A stretch of 64,000 nucleotides of DNA from NCBI GenBank assembly GCA_003427395.1, contig BFEA01000168.1, forward strand, positions 1,769,596 through 1,833,595. The letters run 5' to 3'. The position numbers and the translations under genes are program-made. This DNA comes from Chara braunii (lineage: Eukaryota; Streptophyta; Charophyceae; Charales; Characeae). This document shows positions 23,130 to 35,063 of the stretch, piece after piece. Below the pieces are notes generated by a model that ran no database searches, was not told the origin of the DNA, and saw only the letters and a program-made list of their open reading frames with translations. Within the stretch, counting starts at the first letter, position 1. Each line of letters begins with the position of its first letter.

Positions 23130-24196
23130 TGAGCTATACCCCCTATACGCTCTATATCTTTTACCATTCTTGGACACTTATGCAACAACTCCCGGTCTTG
23201 TCTTCTACATTCGGCTTCTACCTGAGTGCTTCGCTTCAGTAGCAGAGTACCTGTCGCAGTGTTCCGAACTTCTACTCAGTTTTTGCGCTACTCCTATTTC
23301 ATCTTGGCTATTTCGTCTCGACTTCAATCTGGAGGCTCATCAATTGGACTACTTCACTTTTTCGGTCACGGAGTTTCTATCATTCGCATTTATCCACCAC
23401 CGTCAAGTTTACCCTCCAGTCGCATGAAGACCCCTATTTTCCTTGTCCATGTGGGTGTGTTCGTTTGTCGCCCTTCTGCTACCCTATGTCGCACGCCCTC
23501 CTCCGGAGTGTACGTTTTTCTTTGCTCGCGGCCCTTGGTCATATGTCGATGCTGTCATAGCTCCCCTATCCTTCAAGGATCGCATGTGTGCTCTCTTGTG
23601 TGAGTGTCATTTTCCTTTCAGTTGGCGGTGCCCGTTTGATGGTTTTCATTGAGCCTGGTGTTGTGATGTTATTCTTCCTCTGAGCTTGATGATGTTTCAT
23701 ATGGTTGTGTGGGTACCTCCTTGGAGTTTGCTCTGAGAGTTGTGCTTGCCCCCCTCCCACCCATCCCTACCTCTCTGTCTTCTATTCGGCTATTGTGTAC
23801 TTGTAGAGGGCATGTGAGACCATCCCACATTCTTTTTCGGTATGCATATTGATGTAGTTACTCTTTAGCTTTTTGGCCTCAGGTGTTGACTTATGCTCAG
23901 CCACAGTGACTTAGGAGACATCTTCCTCCTTCTTGGCCGACACATTTAAGACATTTCTCTCTTTGTTGGCCGACACAAGTCAGACAGTTTCTGTTTTTTT
24001 TTTGGGGGGGGGGTCGACTCAGACCAGACATTGTTGTATAGATTAGGCTTGAGGCTTAGTCTGCATTGTATCTCTTTCCTTAACAGAGCTTGCTCCGCAT
24101 TTAGGATGATTTCTTTGTCGTTCCTCTGGGTTTCCACTATTTTAGTGGATAGCGTGTTCATGTATCACTTGATCCATTTACAGGTCCGAGGATCAC
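23130..24196. other. Gypsy 3' flank, possible LTR
   Basis: No coding motif is seen. The stretch contains two copies of TTGGCCGACACA (about 23934 and 23969), a poly-G/T run near 24000, and CT-rich sequence. Its position directly after the polyprotein stop fits a 3' untranslated region and 3' LTR, but with no 5' LTR in the window the limits cannot be set. Confidence 0.35.
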
Positions 24197-24440
24197 GTAG
24201 CGGTACCCTTTCGGCCCGAAAGTGAGGCTGGACCTGTTTCAGGCCGTCGGCGTGACCCCGGTCTGGTACCGAGTTACGCCGACCTGAACCAAGCCCAGTA
24301 TATCTCTCCGGCCTTGACCCAGGCCGGGTGGGGGTCATTCATTTAGTTTTATTCATTCGGACTAGACCTTCACTCAGGTGCTGCTTCTCGTGTGTGTCCA
24401 TCTCTCCTCTCTCTCTCTCTCACCATCTCCACATGTGTTG
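24197..24440 (+). repeat. Inverted-repeat partner of 57300-57555
   Basis: This segment starts TAGCGGTACCCTTTCGG and runs through CCGGTCTGGTACCGAGTTAC, TATATCTCTCCGGCCT, GGGGGTCATTCATTTAG and CTTCTCGTGTGTGTCCATCT to a short CT run. The reverse complement of 57300-57555 contains the same blocks in the same order. It may be the 3' end of a gypsy LTR, since it follows the gypsy element here, but that is inference. Confidence 0.8.
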
Positions 24441-26741
24441 TCCGCACTTTCGTTATAATAGTGAAAATTTTATGCGCCCCTTTCTCTGTCTTCTTACCAT
24501 ATCACGAGCTACCAATAATTACATAGTTTGTCATTACTCCCTACATGTGATACACAGTATGTTCGTCAGTTCACGGGTTTCCTGGATTTACAAAAAGCAG
24601 AACCGTACAACATTTGTGAATTTGTAGGTACACGAGGAAATTGTTACGATTGTTATTGTGACCACATCGAAGAAATGCGACAAAGTCTTCAAATCATTGT
24701 TCAATGCTTGAATCAAATCCCTAGTGGTATTAATAGTATAGACACAACAATTTATATCCAACAAGCAACTTCCTTTATACATCATGTAGTGAAGCAGAAG
24801 TTAGCGAGCAAATTCTACAACTATGACTATCCGAATTAAAATTTGTAAATGTAATTACTGACTTTCGTGACCTCGGATCCATGACTTCAATATTTATTTA
24901 CGACACACAATGAAGGAAAGTCACGACTAACTATTGAAATTGTGAGACATAATTTATTTATTTATTTTTCGGATAAATAGCTCCATGAACTTATTTTGAT
25001 TGATCTCTATCAACCAAAAGCAACTTCTTCTCATAACCAATACATAAAGATTTCAGTAATGATCAGAAACTCCAACCCCTTTTCCTAAAATCTTTAACAC
25101 AATGATTTTTCTACACTTTCTTGGATCTTTGTTTACACTCTGTGCACAAAGTCTGCTAGACGCGAGACTATTTCTCGCACAACGTTCAATCCCTTAACCC
25201 CATTGTACTGAAAGTCGGGTCCAGTGTACCTCATGTAGGCCTATAATCATTAACTTTAACCTAATTGTGTTCTCAATCATCACCTCGGTTTTACCAAAAT
25301 AAAAAGTAGTATAGCCGATAGCCCAAGGCCCGGTACAACATACTAGCTTGAGTTAAATTAGGCACGGTCCAACTTTCTAGTTGAAGTTAAATTACACATG
25401 GAAATGGAAAAAAAAAACAGTGTTAAGGATTTTCAAAAGTACGGGTAGAGTTCAAGGTTGGAATTAGGCTCCCCGTCATGTTTAACAAGATCATTAAGAG
25501 AGAGATAGGTTTTATGAACCAATGAAAAAAAGAGGAAGGAGTTACATTTGAAAAAAGCAATACAGTTTTAAAGAAGTAAACAAAGTAAACAATTGTTTCA
25601 AAAATGTCATATTTTACAATCCCTTTCATAAAGTTTTTTGTTTACAACTACGTTCACCTCGGACTTAGTTTTTTCTCGCAACTAAAAAACTATATAGTAT
25701 ACGTGGATCACACAGCTCTGGCAAGTACACTCTCGTGGTTCGTAAAACTCGTATTCTGTGATGGACACTTCTGGATCAAACACCCTTAAAAAATTTTGCT
25801 CGTCTCTGTACAGGGTGCGTTGGTGCGACCTTGGTATTAAGAAAAAACACTAGTATGCTCAACTTCCTTATTTGACGGACGCCTCCACCACTGGGTCCAA
25901 GGAATAGCACATGAGCGTTATTGTGATACATACTAGAATGGTTCGAATTCGTCATAGTATCCTCCCCCGATCACGAAGGTCGAGCAGTCGGTTGAAAGAA
26001 AGTAACCAAACCAAACGAGGCGAACTAAGCGTGTGTAAGTTTAGACCGACGTGCGTAAAGTATGGTGGCGGGTTAAATTAGTAAACTTCTTCATCTTATG
26101 GCCGATGCGGTTAAAAAACATGGTTATCGAGTCAAACGAGTTATCGACATGTGCGTTGAACTGGTTAGCACTTTGACTTGCCAAGAGTCCAACACGCAGT
26201 AAAATTAATGAAGGCCTCATCTGTGAGGCGATCGTAAGACCAAGGCAATGAAAAGGTTGGTTTGTGGGCTTGGTAAAAGTTATTGCGAACTGTCCCACTA
26301 GATTTAAATTTCGTTATGGTGTTGCTCAAACCCCAAATTCTCACATTATAATGATGCTTCGATTTTAGCTATAAAAAAAAATACTGAAAAAAAGCTAACC
26401 GGTGACTATCAAACCTCGATCCACGGATCTTTGTCATAATAGATATGACATAAACCTAAATAATTTGCGCGTACTTTGGGTAGAAGTGGAGCAACCTATA
26501 ATAAGTAGAGGTACAAAGGGAAAACAAAGAACAGGTAGACAGGGTATAATATATATATATAGATATATTTTCAAATCTCTTTTTGAATTTATTGAAATGA
26601 ATCTACCTTGAAATAATCTGGTACATTCACTTTCACAAAACCGCTACCGCTGGATACTGCACTGAGACCATGTTGCTGCAAACATGATGATCGACTCCGT
26701 TCCGCAAACTCGTGTGAGAAACGAGGTGGAAAGAGGTAACA
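24441..26741. other. AT-rich stretch without a recognised gene
   Basis: I see no transposase N-terminal motifs on the plus strand, so the transposase at 26742 appears to lack its 5' half. An open frame at 24528-24839 (plus; it contains NCYDCYCDHIEEMRQ) and one at 26041-26298 (minus) have no family match that I recognise. A GGTTCGAATTC near 25938 resembles a tRNA B box but has no A box at a suitable distance. Confidence 0.4.
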
Positions 26742-28408
26742 ATGCACCCTTTCCTGTTGAATTACATTCAAGACTACCCTGAGAGGTGTGCCATCGCGAC
26801 ATGCACCGTCTCAGAATCAGATTTTGATGTCATAGAGGACTTCACTAACTGTCAGAGATTACGAACCATAGAGACTCAACTTATTACCGAATCTCATTCG
26901 ACAGACAATGACGACGTTCGTCGACTAACAAAGACACAATTATCGAACTTGAACATGCAAATGCATGTGAAACGGAACGGTCTATGGGGATTTTACAAAG
27001 GTCCTAATGACGACGATCCCATGTTTGATTACCACTTTGTTTTGCAACCAGACCGCATGAACACTATCGAGCACGACAATTTCTTGCACATGTAGCTGCA
27101 TAGGATAAGTTGAGTCACGTCACACAAAGTAATGAATTGAAGGAGTTGGATGCGAGGTTGCAGATGCTGAGCGAGAGAAGCAACACTACATATCTGCAAC
27201 TTGTGCTGCCTGTTGCAACAAGTAACGACTACTTTTCACGGGAGGGGCGTTTTGAAGTAAAGCAGAACCGGTCGGTTATGACAGTGTGCGTATTCATAGT
27301 GTCTAATATAATCCCTGGTACGACAGAGACATGAATAACAACTTATTTCATAAAACTAATGAAATTGTACATTTGGATGTTTCGTTGCACGAAGCATTCG
27401 ACAAATTCGTTTAACGCATGTGACAATCTCATCACAGACTTCATAACAACCCTCAAACAGGTGTTGGGTCATTACCAAACCTCGAACTGGAAACTGCCAA
27501 AGTTACACGACCTTCTGCATTTGAGGGTGTGCATCGAACGGTCAGGTCTCCCAGACAGTTTCGCGGCTGATGTATAGGAGCACCACCACCAGAAGTTTTG
27601 CAAACAGCCTTTCCAATCGTCGAACAAGCAAACCTTCATTTCAAATGGTAAATCACGTGCGACGGTCTGTCGCATTTCACGAAGACATGGAGTGTGCAAG
27701 GAAACGAAGGAAGAAGACGACAAGAATTGGTCGTGTGTCATCGAGTGCTTGGCATGCGAAATAAATATACTAGCTGCACGTGACACGGTGAAGTTGCGAC
27801 TTCGATTTTTCTCCCATGATAACATAGGATTACATGAACACCCCGGAACCACGAGAACGGGTTCGGCGATACAGCACGCCCTCCCGTGCAAGGAATACTT
27901 TCGAGGTGCTCTTCAGACGTATATGTCAGAAAATGGATGCAATCACGTTCATACACACAAGACCTCATCTTGCAATCGCGGCAACTGACGATGGAACAAG
28001 CAGAGGAACATTTGTGCAAACAGCGAAGGCGTCACCCAACTTTCACGGGCAAGCAGTGCAAAGTGATGTTGCTGTGAGGGCACAGTCAGAAAGTACGTGG
28101 CATGCATCTGTCATAATGTTTTTTGTCATCAAGATCTACATGGAAGAAGCGTCTACCACACACAACTTTGCCTTTGTAAAATGGTAGAAAGAGATCGATA
28201 TAGAAAAATCAGATATAACTGGTTGCAAGAAATTAAAATGGGAAATGGTAAATGGTCGCCAGTTGTGTAGCGTCATTTCCGTTGACAGCATAACAGCATA
28301 ATGAACATTGTCCACCTTGTTCTATGCTTTGCAAAACCACAATGGGGTTCATCAAGATATGCAACGCAACTGGAAAACACTTTTTACTTCAACAAATTTG
28401 AAGTGTGA
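26742..28408 (+). pseudogene. Plavaka/CACTA-like transposase, C-terminal half
   Basis: In frames that shift several times, the plus strand gives HPFLLNYIQDYPERCAIATC (matching the D-Y-P-E-Q-C block of Plavaka-type transposases), then HFVLQPDRMNTIEHDNF, then LGHYQTSNWKLPKLHDLLHL and RSGLPDSFAADV followed after an in-frame TAG by EHHHQKFCKQPFQSSNKQ. In the family these are the P-K-x-H-x-x-x-H and E-x-x-H-x-x-x-K-x-x-Y-x-x-T-N blocks. Near the end come ASPNFHGQAVQSDVAV, TTHNFAFVKW and NTFYFNKFEV, which match the family's P-x-F-H-G, F-A-x-V-x-W-Y and terminal F-Y-V-N-K-F blocks. The N-terminal S-D-K-T region is missing, though a separate fragment of it lies at 15135-15783. The protein would bind transposon ends and cut DNA; this copy cannot. 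Assignment is from motif order. Confidence 0.75.
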
Positions 28409-29113
<705 letters not shown>

Positions 29114-30106
29114 TTGGCAGTCACAATGGAAACAATCCAACCAACGTTCCTCGGACGTTTGAAGTCATGTGAAAAGACGATGAAGAGCAACAAAGAAGAG
29201 GCATCAAGCTCATCAGACTGCTTTGAGGTGGTTCACAAAACGAACGCATATCCGTTCACATGGAAAAACAGAAGTTATGAGATTGTAATGACGAAGGCAG
29301 ACCTAATGTGCTTGGTTGTCGGGAAGTGAATCAATGACAATATAATGGACATGCATATGCAGTCAGCATATAAACAGGAATTAGAGAGCACGGACACCAC
29401 AGCGGTGCATGTGTGCACAAGTTTTTGACATCTGGAGGTGTTCGCGAACCAAAAAGTCGATGCAGCGAAAAGGTGATGGGAGTCATGTGTGAAGAGTCGC
29501 ATAAGCAAAATTCATCGATTGTGTAAGGACTTGGAGGCTGCACTGGTGGTGCTTATCCCTATTAACCACAATCATCACTGGATGCTGCTCGTAATGTTGA
29601 ATGTTAGGGATTTTTGGACGGATGGCAAATGCCTCATCGCTATAATCGTTGATTCGTACCAGGGGTACGCAAGTCCGGATTGGAAGGCGTTGTGGCATGA
29701 GTACCTCAACGATCAGAGAAGGGGTCCGCATGTCACACGCCAAATGGTGGATTAGTTATGGAATACTTGCATAAATGTGTTTGGTCGTGGACTGGTTCAT
29801 GCGAGGTCTTCGCAACAAACTAACAGAGAGGATTGTGGTGTGTATGTATATTGTATAGTAGAAGAGTTGATAACAAAGTTGTCACAACTGCCCGCCCAGA
29901 ATGACATTTCGAAACACGACATACTGTGAATTATTGAGAATTTGCGCATCAATGAAAAAATCGTTACTTACTTTCATCGAAGAACTCTCGATCTCATTGC
30001 AGAGTTTGCAGCAACGGCAAGAGAGTACACAACAGTTGCAGCACCTCGAGGGATAGCACGTGTCATGAGAGATCACATAACCAAAAACCGTGGCCAACTA
30101 CCTTAG
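29114..30106 (+). pseudogene. Ulp1-like cysteine protease (peptidase C48)
   Basis: A single frame runs 330 codons to a TAG at 30104-30106 with four internal stops and no frameshift. It begins with a short lysine and serine-rich lead, then MTKADLMCLVVGK-stop-INDNIMD, matching the L-x-x-G-x-W-(I/L)-N-D entry block of Ulp1/SENP proteases with the tryptophan codon turned into TGA (29327-29329). The catalytic residues are all present: histidine in INHNHHWMLLVM (29576-29578), aspartate in AIIVDSYQG (29651-29653), glutamine in SSQQTNREDCGVYVYC and cysteine in that same block (29834-29836). Ulp1-family enzymes cleave SUMO or related modifiers, and such genes are repeatedly found captured in CACTA, MULE and KDZ/Zisupton transposons. 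Here it sits about 700 bp downstream of the transposase on the same strand, so I take it as that element's accessory protease. Confidence 0.85.
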
Positions 30107-30331
30107 ACAACGAGGACAGGCAGTGGAGGGGGTGGAAAAAGGGGGGCAGGTGGTGAGCCTGCACAGATCATAAAGGTTATATTTTAAGTCCTTACTGCAA
30201 TGGAAGTTATGACAACACACTTTGAATACACATGTCAGCGTTTCTACACCATTTTCAATCGTATCCACTGTCCATCGTGTGTCGTGGGTGATCTGGGTAG
30301 TGTGGCGACAACCGATTATGTTGACCATGTT

Positions 30332-30378
<47 letters not shown>

Positions 30379-30440
30379 ACGTTTTCGATGATAGAGATAG
30401 ATAGATAGACAGATAGATAGAGAGATAGAGAGATAGAGAG

Positions 30441-30483
<43 letters not shown>

Positions 30484-30737
30484 AGAATGACGATATTATA
30501 TATTATAAGAAAAATGCTAGGAAAAAAAATCACTGACTCATTTTTTTTTGTGCGAATGTGCTATCTAATGGACACCGTATGGAGAGAGAGAGAGAGAAAG
30601 AAAACAACGAAACCTCTCTCTCTCTCTCTCTCTCTCCCCCAATGTTCAACATGATTCACATTTAAACGTTCTGTATACATTATAGATCTGTTGAGTAATT
30701 GATTTGTAACGAAAACGTTGTATATATCATGCAGTTT
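30107..30737. other. Spacer with microsatellites
   Basis: It contains (GA)n at about 30331-30373, (GATA)n mixed with (GA)n at 30388-30482, (GA)n at 30581-30598 and (CT)n at 30614-30636. No gene seen. Confidence 0.8.
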
Positions 30738-32990
30738 TGCAATGGCACCCCGCCGCAGGTACGAAGATCTTCAATCGTCCCTTAAGTACCGAGAGGAAAG
30801 CACGGATGAGCCAAAGCACTGTGGTCAGGAAAGACAAGGGGATGAACCAACAAAGGGTAACTGGAAAAAAACAAGACGTTACCGTTGATGAAGTCGCACG
30901 CGGACCGTGCAGTGGTTTGAGCGTCGGTGGAGTCCAATAGGTTTGATGCAAAAAAACGACCCCGAGAGTCAGCCCCCGCCTCTCCCGCATTCACAAAGGA
31001 TCGCATGCGACGTGAGCAATCTCGGAAACAGGCGCCAAAGAAAATATCATCCAGACAAGGGAGTGAAGGACAACCTCGCAAGAACATCACCCATACAAAA
31101 AGGAGGAGAACCATTCAGAAAAGAATTAGAGGAGAAGGAGACAATAAATCTGCGGGGATCGAAAGGTGTCGAAGCAGTTGAGGAGCTAGAACGAGATGTG
31201 TCACGTGACGCAGTAAGGTAAGGAGCACGACAGCGAAACACAAGAATATGATGACACAGAGGACGGTGAAGGAGGCAATACAAACACATTTTAGGAAGGA
31301 CAATTATGTGATGAAGATGAGAGCGATAAAGAGGAGGACAGTGACAATGAGTATAAAAATGCACAAGATGGCGATGACGAGGATGAAGATCACGAAGAAC
31401 CATCCCAAAGCAGTAGTAGAGAAGAAAGGCGTCGCAAGGACAAGAGAAAAAAGACGCGCTGAGAAAAACGCAAGGAGGAGCAAGTGGTGAGGGCAGGGAG
31501 GAAAACATTGCAGACAAGTAGTTAGTTCTGAAGGAGAGGGCAACTAAAGGATGTGAGTAAACGGTGTATGAGCATAATGAAAACATTATGTGAATGCTCG
31601 GTTGACATGTTGTTTTGCATGAACTGTTCTCATCAAACGACTATTTCGTCAAAATTGACATTTTTTATTTTTTGAACGAAATTGAAATCGAGTTTTTTGG
31701 CTGAAAACTCGTCAAAATTTGTTGTTCTTAAGGGTGGACCCCCTGGTTGTACATGAACCTAGCTTGAGACCAGGCACCTCGAGGCAGGACTACCTGGAGG
31801 TACTTGGTCTCAAGCTAGGTCCATGTACAGCCAGGGGGTCCAACGTTTGTAAAACGCTCGATCCTCAGGAACAACAAATTTTGATGAGTTATCGGCAAAG
31901 AAACTCGGTTTCAATTTCGTTCAAAAAGTAAAAGATGTCCATTTTGACGAAATGGCAGTTATCACCTGCTGTTAGTGCAAAAAAGGTTGTGAACAAAAAA
32001 CATTTTTTTCAGTAAGGAAAACAATGAACGAAGTGTGTGTGGGAAATTGAATCTGTATGTGGGGTTGTGGTTGTTTTTCATTGGCAAACGAATGTATATG
32101 AGTGAGGGATACCAACTTCCAACTTGCTGTTGTTATACACGTTGTTGCAGACCACGAGACTGTAAAAGGAGGAACACATTGTCAAAGGAAGGCAAAAGAT
32201 CGAAAGCATTGGGCGGCTGGCATGCGAGACGAATGCAATTTTTTTGTAAAAAGAAAAAAAGACAGACTGTTGAGGTCCGTTGCAAAAACTTTTGTGCACT
32301 CGAGAGCGACGGATGCAGCATTCTACCCTTCAAAGGACGAGTTCTTCAATTCATTGCAGTTGGTTGCCAACTTATTGGGAGGAGATGTCAAGGAAGGATT
32401 AGGGAAGTATATGGAGGAGAATGGTGTGCGGTGTGTGCTTGCAGAGTGCAACCGAATGATGATAACGGTCTGTGGCGAGTTGACTTGGCAGTTGAGACAC
32501 TTGTTTTGGGCAGAGAAAGGTCTCCCGGTCGTACGTGACACACAATCAGATCACAACATCATCGTGCGAAACGAACTTCGCGCCCAAATGAACAAAGACA
32601 AGACATGAAGAAGGAAGGACGACGAGTCATGGGAGCACCTCATTTCAAGAGGGTAGTCACAAAAGTGTTCCAAATAAGAAGGAACAGCGGAAACCTTGAC
32701 GCAACCATACAACAATTAGCGTTTGCGAAATTGGTGATTCGCACAGAAATAAAATAGATAAAGAAGTCAAGCAAGGCGTCAGATCAGTTGTTGAAAATGA
32801 CCGATATAAGAACGACATAATAAATGCAGCACGGAACCGAGATACGGTAATGAGTTTCCGGATTTTCAAGCTCGACCTCGACACACGTGTGGTGGATGTG
32901 GCAACACAATACTACAATGCAGGGAAAACAAAGAGAGAGAGAAGTGCAGTCGACAAGAAGAACAACAAAGGACATGACTTTGAATTCTAA
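30738..32990 (+). pseudogene. Unrecognised charged protein of the transposon
   Basis: Coding-like segments on the plus strand follow one another in shifting frames. The first part (about 30738-31200) is basic, with an arginine and lysine-rich stretch (MESNRFDAKKRPRES onward, then KRRRTIQKRIRG). The second (31210-31480) is strongly acidic (CDEDESDKEEDSDNEY, DDEDEDHEEPSQSS) and ends in a lysine and arginine-rich cluster. After the foldback at 31641-31954 the frame at 32102-32608 gives a globular-looking segment (KHWAAGMRDECNFFVKRKK, LLGGDVKEGLGKYMEENGV), continued with two frameshifts to 32988-32990 (KEVKQGVRSVVENDRYKN). A conserved intron cannot be excluded. I do not recognise the family; a nuclear, DNA or chromatin-binding role would fit the charge pattern but is only a guess. 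Confidence 0.45.
31641..31954. mobile_element. Long foldback (inverted-repeat) element
   Basis: The left arm (31641-31780) and right arm (31797-31954) are near-complete reverse complements. Outer parts pair TATTTCGTCAAAATTGACA with the complement of the end near 31954, then GAACGAAATTGAAAYCGAG; the inner 45 bp pair GGACCCCCTGG, TACATG and CCTAGCTTGAGACCA with their complements. The loop is about 16 nt. The right arm carries about 18 extra bases near 31840-31860. It lies in the middle of the unrecognised charged coding region. It may be a foldback transposon or a source of small RNAs. I found no clear target duplication. Confidence 0.9.
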
Positions 32991-33138
32991 ATCTTAGCCC
33001 CGCAGACACAACCGCAACTTTTATGCGCAGGACCTTGAAAGAAGGTCGGTGATAGTTGTGTTATTTCAACAAAGGCGACATGAGTTAAGATGTGGTGGGA
33101 CAGCGTGTTTGCAACTCATATCACAACGCCACGAACAT

Positions 33139-33142
<4 letters not shown>
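32991..33142. other. Short spacer before array 2
   Basis: No feature is seen between the last stop of the charged protein and the first (GA)n tract. Confidence 0.5.
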
Positions 33143-33203
<61 letters not shown>

Positions 33204-33409
33204 AATTTGAAGTATGGAGACAAAGGATTTAGTATGGTTCTCGTGCAAAGAAAATGAATTAGTGTCAGTGGAGTAGAAAAAGTTGCGTACTGGGTGTCAC
33301 ATCTTATGACAACGGTGCCTCAATGTGATTATATGATCCCCAGTACATAACCACATGACTGAAATTGCGAAAGTGTCACCTGAAGGGAAACAAAGTGAGA
33401 CTCGTTTAT

Positions 33410-33497
<88 letters not shown>

Positions 33498-33734
33498 AAA
33501 AAAAGAGAGAGAGCGAGATTTGAAATATGGAGATGAAGGATTTAACATTGGTCTCGTGCGAAGAAAACGAGTTACTATGGGTGAGGTAGAAAGAGTTGTG
33601 GATTGGGTGCCACATCTTATGATAGTTGTGCCTTAATGTGATTAGACGGTCCCCAATACAAAACCAAGCTTCTGGTTAGCAAAGTGTCACATAAAGGAAA
33701 ACAAAGCGAGACTCGCTTATCTGTGACGGGGGGG

Positions 33735-33803
<69 letters not shown>

Positions 33804-33857
33804 CCAAGAGCTGTCTCTTATACACATCTAGATGTGTATAAGAGACAGGGTTATGAN

Positions 33858-33930
<73 letters not shown>

Positions 33931-34136
33931 AAGAATAATGAAAGTTCACGTGTAGTATGATCTCGTACTCCGAAAATGAGTTAGTGTGGCTGCGGTGCAA
34001 AGAGTTAGGTACTGGGTGTCACATTCTTACAATCTCTGTGGCTTGTTTTTATGATATGACCCCCGGTACAGAACCATGTGTATGGGAATGCCCGAGTGTA
34101 ACCTAAAGGAAACAAACTGAGGCTCGCTTATCTATG

Positions 34137-34187
<51 letters not shown>
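33143..34187. repeat. Hairpin-unit satellite with (GA)n spacers, array 2
   Basis: Three units have cores starting near 33282 (AGTTGCGTACTGGGTGTCAC), 33595 (GTTGTGGATTGGGTGCCAC) and 34004 (GTTAGGTACTGGGTGTCAC). Each is followed about 55 bp on by a segment such as GGTCCCCAATACAAAACC that is roughly its reverse complement, then AAAGYGAGRCTCGYTTATCT and a (GA)n tract. (GA)n or (TG)n(GA)n tracts lie at 33143-33200, 33413-33514, 33736-33798, 33858-33927 and 34140-34187. The overall design matches array 1 at 16142-17115, and both lie next to pieces of the same transposase family, so they may be subterminal repeats of that transposon. The third unit is interrupted by library adapter sequence. Confidence 0.85.
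33811..33848. other. Library junction adapter (assembly artefact)
   Basis: The 38 bases are CTGTCTCTTATACACATCT joined to its own reverse complement, which is the Tn5 mosaic end as duplicated in transposase-based mate-pair libraries. Translation gives the well-known artefact peptide SYTHLDVYKRQ. An ambiguous base follows at 33857. Flanking sequence on both sides is (GA)n, so the join is a chimera or an untrimmed read. Confidence 0.98.
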
Positions 34188-34190
<3 letters not shown>

Positions 34191-35063
34191 AATGAAATGA
34201 GAAATAAAGACACTCTATTTATGGATAATTTTAACATTAATAATCATTTGTGGACATACAAGTAATTATATGTTTGTGTTCCTGCCATGGCATAAGCGTC
34301 GTATGTTCCATAACCCTTTATCCTCACTTATCGTCATTATCATAGCGAGCATGTGTACATGATGTCCACTTCAACAATGTGTACAAGAGTGTCTGTGATG
34401 GATCCTCTACCCCGCGACTACTTTTATTTTTTTCAAGTATTTTTTTCAAGTATTTTTTTCTAACTTTATGAGTGTCACTTCTTACACGCAGTACAATATG
34501 GTGGTACTATGTACATGCAACACACATTGCAACAAACACAAGGTAGTCTAAAAACTAAGTGAGATACGACGTTCTAGACCCGAATGCTCTCCTATGATCC
34601 GATGGACGCATGCATGCATTAATATCAATCGGGAACGAGAACAACAGACATCCATCATAATTTCATCATAATACCATCATATTTCCAACATGAATTCATC
34701 ATAATGTCATCACATTTTCATCACGATTTCAACATAACATCCAACACAAAGTCATGTGATGAATTGTTGATAAACACAGTATCAACATCTTATCAACAGT
34801 TTACCAACATAAATTTCAACAACTGAACTGTTGATCAACATACTATAAACAGATTGTCAACAGTTGTTCAACACAAACTTCAGTTGTTTAACCTGTCACT
34901 TTATGTGGACTTTATAACTCACAAACGTTGGTTTCCACCACTTCGTGTTGAGCATGGGGCATGTGCAAGGATAAACAGTTGATAAACAATTTTTAAACAA
35001 TTCAAAAGGGGGAAGGCCCCACGATCAACAAAAAAATAAAACCCCGATCATTTTTTTGTTGTC
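34188..35063. other. AT-rich right flank of the transposon region
   Basis: No gene seen. Degenerate ATCATAATTTC-type units fill about 34650-34745, and TTGTTGATAAACA/TGTTGATCAACA-type motifs recur at 34760-34990. Two TTTTTTTCAAGTA units lie near 34432-34455. Clustered short inverted motifs of this kind are common in subterminal regions of CACTA-type transposons, so this may be the 3' end region of the element at 26.7-34.2 kb. Confidence 0.4.
35026..35061. repeat. 12-bp perfect inverted repeat with 12-nt loop
   Basis: CAACAAAAAAAT at 35026-35037 pairs exactly with ATTTTTTTGTTG at 35050-35061. It sits three bases to the left of the giant long terminal repeat. It may be part of the target site or the end of the neighbouring transposon. 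Confidence 0.85.

Noticed and set aside
25930-25945. GGTTCGAATTC as a tRNA B box
   Set aside because: No A box or cloverleaf can be drawn around it.
33684-33938. Frame containing SYTHLDVYKRQ
   Set aside because: The peptide is the translation of library adapter sequence; the flanks are (GA)n.
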